From the NCBI GenBank assembly GCA_002331565.1, contig DCZC01000229.1, positions 9,257-32,138 of the forward strand: a DNA stretch of 22,882 bases. The letters are read 5' to 3'. The notes under the pieces are model-generated. The model was not told the origin of the DNA. It worked only from the letters and a program-made list of their open reading frames with translations, and did no database searches. This document shows, in pieces, positions 8,008-14,831 of the stretch (positions within the stretch are counted from its first letter, which is position 1; each line of letters starts with the position of its first letter). Position numbers and translations under genes: made by a program. This DNA comes from Gemmatimonas sp. UBA2094 (GTDB lineage Bacteria > Gemmatimonadota > Gemmatimonadetes > Gemmatimonadales > Gemmatimonadaceae).

Positions 8008-10872
8008 TCAGAACGAGATGCGCAGGGAGGTCAGGAACAACGCGGGCGCTGGAATGTGCTCGGAGATGTAGCGCACACCGGCATTGAAGCCGTCGTTGCC
8101 CGACATTTCGGGGTCGAACAGCGGCATGCCGATGTTCTTGCGGAACACGTTCTGCGCCGACAGCACGAGCGAGCTGCTCGCCGTGTGCGGGATGAGCTTG
8201 CCCAGCGGTACGGTGACCGTGATGTCACGGATCTTGAAGAAGTCCGCCGGGAAAATGAACATGTCCTGACGCGCGTTGGCCGGGATGCAGGTGAGGCGTT
8301 CGCGCGGGGTGAGCGGCTGGTTGGCGGCGATCGCCGAATACGCACGCGTGCAGGTGGGCCACAGCACCGAGCGCGAGAGCGCCTGGAACGAGGCGTCTTC
8401 GTTGATGTAGGCGCCACCCTGGTATTCACCGCGGGCCGAGATGCTGATTCCCTTCCACGTCGTAATGTTGAGCGACGGCGAAAGGATGAGCGTGGGCTGC
8501 GCCGGTCCGAACGTGTGGTTGGTGACCGTGTCGATCGCGGCGCCGATCTCGTCCTCGTTCTTGATCAAGCGGCCACGCAGTACCGGGGCCGGCTGGCCTT
8601 CGATCACCCAGCCGAAGTTGCCCACGCTGAACGACGGCGCACCACCAAGGCTGAGTACCTTGCTCTGGTTGGTGCTCACGTTGAGCCCGGCCTTCACGTC
8701 GAGATTCGTCATCTCGAGCAGCGTGGCGCTGATGGCCGCTTCGATGCCACTCTTCTGAATCTTGCCGGCATTGCCGAGCGAGCTGTTGAGGAAGCCGTTC
8801 GACGGCATGTTGCGCACGAAGAACAGCGCGTCGTCGGTGACCGCCTTGAACCACGTGAAGTCCACGCTGAGGCGGCCATCGAAGAGCGTGTTGTCGAGGC
8901 CGATTTCCGTTTCAGTGGTACGCTCGGGGCCGAGGTTCGGGTCACCGAGATTGAGCGGGCGCACGGCCGGCGCGGTACCCCAACCCACCGGGTTCCACGT
9001 CTGCACGGCCGCGAAGGCGGTCGGCGCACGGCCGGCCTGCCCGTAGGCGGCACGCATCTTGAGCGTGCCCAACTTCTCGCTCCAGAAGCTTTCGTCGGAC
9101 ACGACCCACGAGGCCGAGGCCTTGGGGTAGGTCTGGAAGCCGAAGCTTTCGCCGAAGGCGCTGTTGCCGTCGACGCGCGCGCCCACGGTGAAGAAGTATT
9201 TGTCCTTGAAGCCGAAGAGCGCCTGGCTGAAGGCACCGCCGGTGATGTTCTTCAGGCGGTTTTCGTCGGCGTTGCGCAGCGAACCCGAAGCCACCGTGGG
9301 GTTGGTGGGCGCCGGATAGTTCTCCGAGTAGGCGACTACGTCACTCACGAGCGAGTTGATGTACTGCGTACCGGCCGACAGCGTGGCCTTGAAGTCGTCC
9401 GTGATCTGCAGCTCGTAGTTGTTCGCCCAGTCGAGGCTGATGATCTTGTTCTGCCAGATCTGGTTCTGGATGATGCCGGTGACGGCGCCCGGGAAGCCGT
9501 AGGGGCGCACGTTGCGGTTTTCCAGCGCCGAGCGGTCGAAGCCGAGCACGAGGCGGCTCGAGAAGCGCTCGAACGGGGTCCACGTGGTGGTGGCGCCCAT
9601 GAGCAGGCGATCGATGTTGGTGTTCAGCTGCTGCTGGTACACCAGTTTGATCGTGTCCGGATTGGCGTTGCCGAAGTAGTTACGGTTCTGGCGGAACGCG
9701 TTGAGCGTGACACCCTGCGCGTTGTTACCGGCCGGCGTCTGCGTGATGAGCGAGTTGTTGTACGCCGTGTTCCAGCTGAACTGCATGTTCTTCATCGGGC
9801 TGAAATCGACGTTCGTGCGCAGCTGGTACTTGCGCTCGTTGTCGAGCTGCAGCACGCCGTCGCTGTTGTCGGCGCCGAAGGAGAACAGGTACTTCACGTT
9901 GTTCTGGGTGCCGCCGGCCACCTGCGCCTGCATGCCCAGTCGGCCACCGTCACGCACGAACGGATCCATGTTGAGCAGCGGCACGGAGTCGGTGCCGAAC
10001 TTCTGCAACCGCTGGAAGCCCGAGTTCACCTGCGTCGTCCACTTGGGCGCGCCTTGCGAACCGCGCTTCGTGAAAATCTGGATCACGCCGGCCGCGGCGT
10101 CCGTGCCGAACAGGGTCGTGGCGGCGGCGCCCTTCACGACTTCGATGCGCTCGATGTCGTCGGGGTTGATGTCGTTGAGCGGGCTGCCGTAGGAGTTGGC
10201 ACCGCGCTGCGTGGCGCCCTGGAAGATGCCGTTGCGCGGATATTCGTCCGAACGCGTACGCACACCGTCCACGTAGATGAGCGGCTGGTTGCTGAGCGCC
10301 AGCGATGTGGCGCCGCGCAGACGGATCGAGCTGCCGCTACCCGCGTTACCCGTGCCGCCCGAGATCTGCACGCCGGCCACGCGGCCCGCGAGCAGGTTGG
10401 ACACGTTGGTCGGGACTTCGGGCAGGTCCTTGGTGGAGACCTGGCCGATGGAGTTGCCGACTTCACGCTTGCGGGCCGAACCGGCCGTCCCCGTCACGAC
10501 CACCTGGTCGAGCGAAATAGGCGAGGTCTTGAGGACGAAGTCGGCGGTCGCCGTCTGGCCGGCCGCGACCGTTACCACCTTTTCGATCGGCTCGTAGCCG
10601 ATCATGCGCACGCGCACCGTCGTCGAACCGGCGTTGACCCGGGTGATGGTGTAGCCACCATCCGCCCCGGACTGCCCGCCGTTCTGGGTGCCCACGACGA
10701 ACACCTGCGCGTTGGACACCGCGTTGCCCGCGGTATTGGTGATCCGGCCACGGATGGTGCCGGTGGCACCTTGTGCGTGGGCAGGGCCGCCTGGCCCGAA
10801 GGGAGACACGAGCAGGCTGGCAACGACGGCACATGCCGTCATCGCCCGACTCCACGTACGTGAACAGAGCAT
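8008..10872 (-). CDS. SusC/RagA-family TonB-linked outer-membrane transporter
   Basis: The product is 954 residues. The ATG at 10872 is chosen for its strong Shine-Dalgarno and the signal peptide that follows (MTACAVVASLLV, cleavage after AHA at residue 33). Earlier in-frame starts up to 11094 would add a non-signal basic stretch. Residues about 37-115 are the carboxypeptidase-regulatory-like domain. The plug follows, with the SusC-type pattern NQPLIYVDGVR, then DDIERIEVVKGAAATTLFGTDAAAGVIQIFTKRG. The rest is a barrel ending in LRISF. It forms the channel under the SusD lid for large solutes. Two cysteines about 20 residues apart (CTRAY, then LTCIPAN) lie in a probable outer loop. The 935-codon open frame on the other strand is a codon-bias shadow. 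Confidence 0.93.
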   Translation of the reverse strand: MLCSRTWSRAMTACAVVASLLVSPFGPGGPAHAQGATGTIRGRITNTAGNAVSNAQVFVVGTQNGGQSGADGGYTITRVNAGSTTVRVRMIGYEPIEKVVTVAAGQTATADFVLKTSPISLDQVVVTGTAGSARKREVGNSIGQVSTKDLPEVPTNVSNLLAGRVAGVQISGGTGNAGSGSSIRLRGATSLALSNQPLIYVDGVRTRSDEYPRNGIFQGATQRGANSYGSPLNDINPDDIERIEVVKGAAATTLFGTDAAAGVIQIFTKRGSQGAPKWTTQVNSGFQRLQKFGTDSVPLLNMDPFVRDGGRLGMQAQVAGGTQNNVKYLFSFGADNSDGVLQLDNERKYQLRTNVDFSPMKNMQFSWNTAYNNSLITQTPAGNNAQGVTLNAFRQNRNYFGNANPDTIKLVYQQQLNTNIDRLLMGATTTWTPFERFSSRLVLGFDRSALENRNVRPYGFPGAVTGIIQNQIWQNKIISLDWANNYELQITDDFKATLSAGTQYINSLVSDVVAYSENYPAPTNPTVASGSLRNADENRLKNITGGAFSQALFGFKDKYFFTVGARVDGNSAFGESFGFQTYPKASASWVVSDESFWSEKLGTLKMRAAYGQAGRAPTAFAAVQTWNPVGWGTAPAVRPLNLGDPNLGPERTTETEIGLDNTLFDGRLSVDFTWFKAVTDDALFFVRNMPSNGFLNSSLGNAGKIQKSGIEAAISATLLEMTNLDVKAGLNVSTNQSKVLSLGGAPSFSVGNFGWVIEGQPAPVLRGRLIKNEDEIGAAIDTVTNHTFGPAQPTLILSPSLNITTWKGISISARGEYQGGAYINEDASFQALSRSVLWPTCTRAYSAIAANQPLTPRERLTCIPANARQDMFIFPADFFKIRDITVTVPLGKLIPHTASSSLVLSAQNVFRKNIGMPLFDPEMSGNDGFNAGVRYISEHIPAPALFLTSLRISF

Positions 10873-10875
10873 CCG

Positions 10876-10885
10876 CACCTCTCCT
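10876..10885 (-). promoter_or_regulatory. Strong Shine-Dalgarno deciding the SusC start
   Basis: AGGAGAGGTG on the minus strand ends three bases before the ATG at 10872, placing AGGAG eight bases upstream. It supports this start over the longer open frame. It also shows that this gene has a leader, unlike several neighbours. Confidence 0.75.
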
Positions 10886-11182
10886 GAAGTCTTCGTACTG
10901 CGGGACGGACCCGTCCGGGCTGGACGGGGAGGGAACTCGGGAACCGCGATGTGGCGCGCTGCTGCGCACCGTGCTGCATGGGGGCTGCTGCTCGTCCCGG
11001 TGAGCGAAACGCCGCCATGTGTCCGGTGAACGGGACGGAGCGACAGAATGCGGGACGATCCCCCGATAGTGCACCCCGGGGAGACGATCGGCAAGCGTTC
11101 GCCCGCGGCCGTCCCTCGCCGGCGGGCCGTGCTTGCTGGGCTGCCCGCCGGCCTTCAGCTTCTGTGGCGTCGGCCTGACCGC
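10886..11182. other. Divergent regulatory gap between SusC and the propeller-amidohydrolase genes
   Basis: No gene is supported here; the open frames entering it are extensions of the flanking genes with no protein signature. It must hold both promoters, but I find no clear -35/-10 pair for either. It contains ACCCCGGGG-type self-complementary patches. In the SusC leader, 10910-10916 can pair with 10922-10928 (7 bp, five-base loop), and the same arm also matches 10903-10908. Confidence 0.5.
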
Positions 11183-11196
11183 GTCGCGATCGCGAC
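11183..11196. promoter_or_regulatory. 14-bp perfect palindrome upstream of the propeller-amidohydrolase start
   Basis: GTCGCGATCGCGAC is a perfect dyad ending 25 bases before the GTG at 11222 and 16 bases before its Shine-Dalgarno. Position and symmetry suit an operator for a dimeric regulator, but a chance GC-rich palindrome is possible. Confidence 0.3.
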
Positions 11197-11221
11197 CGTC
11201 CCGTTTCCATTTGGAGCCCTC

Positions 11222-14200
11222 GTGCGCCTGCGTCCTCTCCCGCTCGGTGTCGCCTTCCTCGCGGCACTCTCCTTCGGAGCGCTCTCCTTTGGGGCACTCC
11301 CCTTCGGGGCACTCCCCCTCGGCGCCCAGGCGCCCGTGCCGTCTCCGGCCGCTCGCGGTGCCGCAGCGCGTCCGCTGCCCCTCGAAGCCACCCGGCGCTT
11401 TTCCCTCGACACCCGCGACGGGACGTGGCTCTCCATCGACGTGAGTCCCGATGGCCGGCAGCTGGTCTTCGATATGCTCGGCGATCTCTATCTGCTCCCC
11501 ATCGCCGGCGGCGACGCCGTGCGGCTCACGACCGGGCTCGCCTACGATGCGCAGCCGCGGTTCAGCCCCGATGGCAAGTCGGTCGTGTTCGTCTCCGACC
11601 GGCAGGGCGCCGACAACGTGCACGTGCTCGACCTCGCGACGCGCGACGTGAAGGAGGTCACGCGGGGGCGGACCAACGTGTACCTCTCGCCGGAATACTC
11701 GCCCGATGGCAAGTACATCGTCGCCAGCAAGGGCGGGTTTCGCGGCGGCCTGCCCACCCTGTGGATGTATCACGTGCAGGGCGGGGCGGGTGTGCCGCTG
11801 TACACGGCGCCGGCCAACGCCGCTGCCGGGGCCGCGGTACAGCAGGCCGGTGCGGCCTTCACCGCCGACGGCCGGTTCGTGTACTACACCCAGCGCACCG
11901 GCGCGTGGAACTACAACTCGCAGTTCCCGCAATACCAGATCTGGTCGTACGACCGCGAATCAGGCGATCGTGAGCCCATGTCGTCGCGCTACGGGTCGGC
12001 GGTGCGCCCCACGTTGAGCCCCGACGGCAAGTGGCTCGTGTACGGCTCGCGCTACGAGGACAAGACCGGGCTGCGGATCCGCGATCTGGCCACCGGCGAC
12101 GAGCGATGGCTGGCCTACCCCACGCAGCGCGACGAAATGGAATCGCGTGCGCCCATGGACGCCCTGCCGGGGATGAGTTTCACCCCCGATTCGAAGGAAC
12201 TCGTTGCCAGCTACGGCAACAAGCTGTGGCGCGTGGCGGTGGATGGCAGTGGACAGCAGGAGATCCCCTTCCGTGTGCAGGCGCAGGTCGAGGTCGGCCC
12301 CGAACTCGCCTTCAACTATCCCATCAGCGACAGCAGCACCTTCACCGCGCGCCAGATCCGCGACGGCGTCCCGAGCCCCGACGGCAAGCAGCTCGCCTTC
12401 GTGGCGATGGACAAGCTCTATGTCATGGACTGGCCGGGTGGTACGCCGCGACGGGTCAGCACGTTCGACGCCATCGAGGCGGAGCCGGCCTGGTCGCCAG
12501 ACGGCAAGGCGCTCGCGTTCGTCACCTGGACGGAGCAGGGCGGTCGCCTGCACAAAGCGACGCTCACGCCGGGACGTCCCACCCGCATCGTGCCGGTCAG
12601 CAGCGGCGGGGCCGCCGTGCGCATGCCGGTGTTCTCGGCCAACGGCGCCCGCATCGTTGCCATGCGCACCCCCGCGCAGGGACGTCGTGACCAGACGGGC
12701 GTGACCGGGACGACGGAACTGGTGTGGTACGCCGCCACCCCGGTCGGCCCCGACGGCGGCGCCGCCACGGTGATTGCGCGCGCGGCCGGACGCAGCAAGC
12801 CGCACTTCACCGGCGATTCCACCCGCATCTTCCTTTCGTCGAACAACGGGCTGGTCTCCATCCGCTGGGATGGGACCGACGAACAGCGGCACCTGCGGGT
12901 GGTGGGGGCCGGCACCGGTGGGGCGATCGACGACGACCACGGCCATACCGAACTGACGCTCTCCGACATGGAGGCGCTGAAGATCAACAGTGAAGAGCCC
13001 GGGCTGCAGGGGCCGCCCGCCCAGCTGGTGATCGCCTCGCCCACCGGCGACGCGGCCCTCGCGCAAATCGGCGGCGACTTCTACACCGTCGTGATTCCGC
13101 CGCGCGGCACGCAGGCCACCGTGAACGTCGCCGAGCCGGCCAACGCCACGTTCCCCGTGCGCAAGCTCACCGATATCGGCGGACAGTTCCCCACCTGGTC
13201 GGCCGATGGCAAGCGCGTGCACTGGAGCATCGGCAACGCGCACGTGGTGTACGACCTCGACGCCGCGGTCGCGCGGGATGCGGCCATCGCCGCCTCGCGT
13301 CGCGACAGTACGATCGCCGAGAGCGCGCGCCCCGTGCCGTACACGCCGAACGAGACGCGCGTGCGCGTGAGCGCCGCGCGTGATCTCCCGGTGGGGACCG
13401 TCGTGCTGCGCAACGCGAAGCTCGTCACGATGAAGGGCGACGAGATCATCGCGCGGGGTGACGTGGTGATCCGCAATAACCGCATCGCCGCGGTGGGCGC
13501 GTCCGGCACGGTTGCCGCGCCGGCAGGTGCCACCGAGATGGATCTCGCCGGCGCGACGGTGATCCCCGGTTTCGTGGATACGCACGCGCACCTGCGCGCC
13601 GAACGCGGCACCATTCACGAAACGCAACCGTGGGCCTATCTCGCCAACCTCGCGTACGGCGTGACCACCACGCGCGACCCGCAGACGGCGACCACCGACG
13701 TGCTCACCTATCAGGACATGGTGGACGCCGGCAAGATCATCGGCCCGCGCATCTACAGCACCGGCCCCGGCATCTTCAACACCGACAACATCCGCGATCA
13801 GGAGCATGCGCGCAGTATGCTCAAGCGCTACAGCCAGTACTACGACACGAAGACGATCAAGATGTACGTCGCCGGCGTGCGGCAGGTGCGGCAGTGGATC
13901 ATCACCGCGGCGCGTGAACAGCAGCTCATGCCCACCACCGAGGGCTCACTCGATGTGAAGCTCAATCTGTCGGAAACGCTCGACGGATACCCGGGGCTCG
14001 AGCACAGTATGGGTATCACGCCGCTCGGCAGCGACGTGGCGAGCTTCATGGCCTTCACCAAGCGGGCCTACACGCCGACGCTCCTCGTGAACTACGGCGG
14101 CCCGTGGGCCGAGAACTGGTTCTACACGCGTGAGAATCCGTACGCCGATTCCAAGCTGCAGCGCTTCACCGCCTACGAAGAGCTGGCGCTCAAGACGCGT

Positions 14201-14680
14201 CGTCGCATGGCGAGTATGCCGAACGGCGGCACGGCGGGCGGCTGGTTCCGCGACGAGGAGTACGTGTTTCCGCAACTCGCGGCCGACGCCACGAAGATTC
14301 TGCGCGCCGGCGGGCGGCTTGGCATCGGGAGCCACGGACAGCTCCAGGGGCTCGGTTATCACTGGGAATTGTGGGCGATGGCCAGCGGCGGCATGAGCAA
14401 TCACGAAGCGCTGAAGGTGGCGACGATCATCGGGGCCAACGACATCGGTCTCTCCAATGATCTCGGCTCCATCGAAGCGGGCAAGCTCGCGGACCTCGTG
14501 ATCCTCGACAAGGATCCGCTGGCCGATCTCCGCAATACCAACACGGTGCGCTACGTGATGAAGAACGGCCGGCTGTACGACGGCAACACCCTCGCGGAGA
14601 CGTACCCGACGAAAAAGGACGGACCGGTGGTGCCCAACCGGCCGATCGCTCCCGCCACCAAGGCCGGGACGGGTCGCTGA
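11222..14680 (+). CDS. Exported TolB-like beta-propeller fused to an amidohydrolase
   Basis: The product is 1152 residues. The GTG at 11222 is chosen because GGAG lies five bases upstream (11213-11216) and a signal peptide follows; the frame is open back to 11048. Residues about 55-700 hold repeated propeller blades with the S-P-D-G-K motif (VSPDGRQLVF, FSPDGKSVVFVSD, YSPDGKYIVAS, LSPDGKWLVYGS, WSPDGKALAFV). From about 726 (GTVVLRNAKLVTMKGDEI) it is an amidohydrolase barrel: FVDTHAHL gives His788 and His790, Lys880 lies in TIKMYVAG and His928 in LEHS. A Glu (907, TTEGS) replaces the usual second-strand His, and SHGQLQGLGYHWE replaces the usual Asp loop. The C-terminus (GSIEAGKLADLVILDKDPL) is standard. 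It probably hydrolyses amide or peptide-like substrates outside the cytoplasm. Confidence 0.88.
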   Translation: MRLRPLPLGVAFLAALSFGALSFGALPFGALPLGAQAPVPSPAARGAAARPLPLEATRRFSLDTRDGTWLSIDVSPDGRQLVFDMLGDLYLLPIAGGDAVRLTTGLAYDAQPRFSPDGKSVVFVSDRQGADNVHVLDLATRDVKEVTRGRTNVYLSPEYSPDGKYIVASKGGFRGGLPTLWMYHVQGGAGVPLYTAPANAAAGAAVQQAGAAFTADGRFVYYTQRTGAWNYNSQFPQYQIWSYDRESGDREPMSSRYGSAVRPTLSPDGKWLVYGSRYEDKTGLRIRDLATGDERWLAYPTQRDEMESRAPMDALPGMSFTPDSKELVASYGNKLWRVAVDGSGQQEIPFRVQAQVEVGPELAFNYPISDSSTFTARQIRDGVPSPDGKQLAFVAMDKLYVMDWPGGTPRRVSTFDAIEAEPAWSPDGKALAFVTWTEQGGRLHKATLTPGRPTRIVPVSSGGAAVRMPVFSANGARIVAMRTPAQGRRDQTGVTGTTELVWYAATPVGPDGGAATVIARAAGRSKPHFTGDSTRIFLSSNNGLVSIRWDGTDEQRHLRVVGAGTGGAIDDDHGHTELTLSDMEALKINSEEPGLQGPPAQLVIASPTGDAALAQIGGDFYTVVIPPRGTQATVNVAEPANATFPVRKLTDIGGQFPTWSADGKRVHWSIGNAHVVYDLDAAVARDAAIAASRRDSTIAESARPVPYTPNETRVRVSAARDLPVGTVVLRNAKLVTMKGDEIIARGDVVIRNNRIAAVGASGTVAAPAGATEMDLAGATVIPGFVDTHAHLRAERGTIHETQPWAYLANLAYGVTTTRDPQTATTDVLTYQDMVDAGKIIGPRIYSTGPGIFNTDNIRDQEHARSMLKRYSQYYDTKTIKMYVAGVRQVRQWIITAAREQQLMPTTEGSLDVKLNLSETLDGYPGLEHSMGITPLGSDVASFMAFTKRAYTPTLLVNYGGPWAENWFYTRENPYADSKLQRFTAYEELALKTRRRMASMPNGGTAGGWFRDEEYVFPQLAADATKILRAGGRLGIGSHGQLQGLGYHWELWAMASGGMSNHEALKVATIIGANDIGLSNDLGSIEAGKLADLVILDKDPLADLRNTNTVRYVMKNGRLYDGNTLAETYPTKKDGPVVPNRPIAPATKAGTGR
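11264..11323 (+). repeat. Four 15-bp tandem units inside the signal peptide
   Basis: Four consecutive 15-base units encode ALSFG, ALSFG, ALPFG and ALPLG, followed by AQ. They make up the hydrophobic core of the signal peptide of the propeller-amidohydrolase. Changes in copy number would lengthen or shorten the core without breaking the frame. Confidence 0.9.
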
Positions 14681-14688
14681 TGTGATGG

Positions 14689-14742
14689 GGGAGCGGGTGA
14701 CGCGGCTGTTGACGGCCGCCGATGGCGCGCTTACCCGCTCCC
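14689..14742 (+). terminator. Long inverted repeat after the propeller-amidohydrolase gene
   Basis: A perfect 10-bp stem (GGGAGCGGGT with ACCCGCTCCC) encloses 34 bases that can fold further (CGGC with GCCG). It begins eight bases after the stop codon. No T-tract follows, so it may be an mRNA 3'-end stabiliser or a factor-dependent terminator. Inside the loop TTGACG (14709-14714) resembles a -35 box, but no matching -10 is clear. Confidence 0.4.
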
Positions 14743-14819
14743 GGAGTCGGCGATCATCGGCGAATCGTTCGCTGGACTGTTCGAAGGCGACGGTCTCCCC
14801 CCACGCGCTTGCCGACGGG

Positions 14820-14825
14820 TAGATT
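14820..14825 (+). promoter_or_regulatory. Candidate -10 element for leaderless transcription of the YfhO-like gene
   Basis: TAGATT is followed by six bases (TGCCGC) and then the ATG at 14832. There is no Shine-Dalgarno in between. This is the best match in the window to the TANNNT leaderless pattern. Confidence 0.5.
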
Positions 14826-14831
14826 TGCCGC

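Noticed and set aside
8056..10863. A 935-codon open frame on the + strand opposite the SusC gene
   Set aside because: It is rich in Arg, Ala, Val and Glu/His repeats with no domain signature. High GC at third codon positions of the real gene removes stops from this antisense frame.
10873..11094. A 74-residue N-terminal extension of the SusC protein
   Set aside because: It would place the signal peptide deep in the protein and ignore the strong Shine-Dalgarno at 10876-10885.
11048..11221. A 58-residue N-terminal extension of the propeller-amidohydrolase
   Set aside because: It would bury the signal peptide. The GTG at 11222 has a well placed GGAG.
11960..13807. A 615-codon antisense open frame in the propeller-amidohydrolase gene
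   Set aside because: It lies wholly opposite a well supported coding region and shows only the low-complexity His/Arg/Gly composition of a shadow.
13580..14368. The amidohydrolase as a degraded enzyme because canonical His and Asp are missing
   Set aside because: The frame is intact over 1152 residues, other motifs are well kept, and the replacements are themselves His/Glu residues suited to metal binding.
14709..14714. TTGACG as the -35 of a promoter for the YfhO-like gene
   Set aside because: It lies inside the loop of an inverted repeat, about 105 bases before the TANNNT at 14820, and has no clear -10 at the proper spacing.
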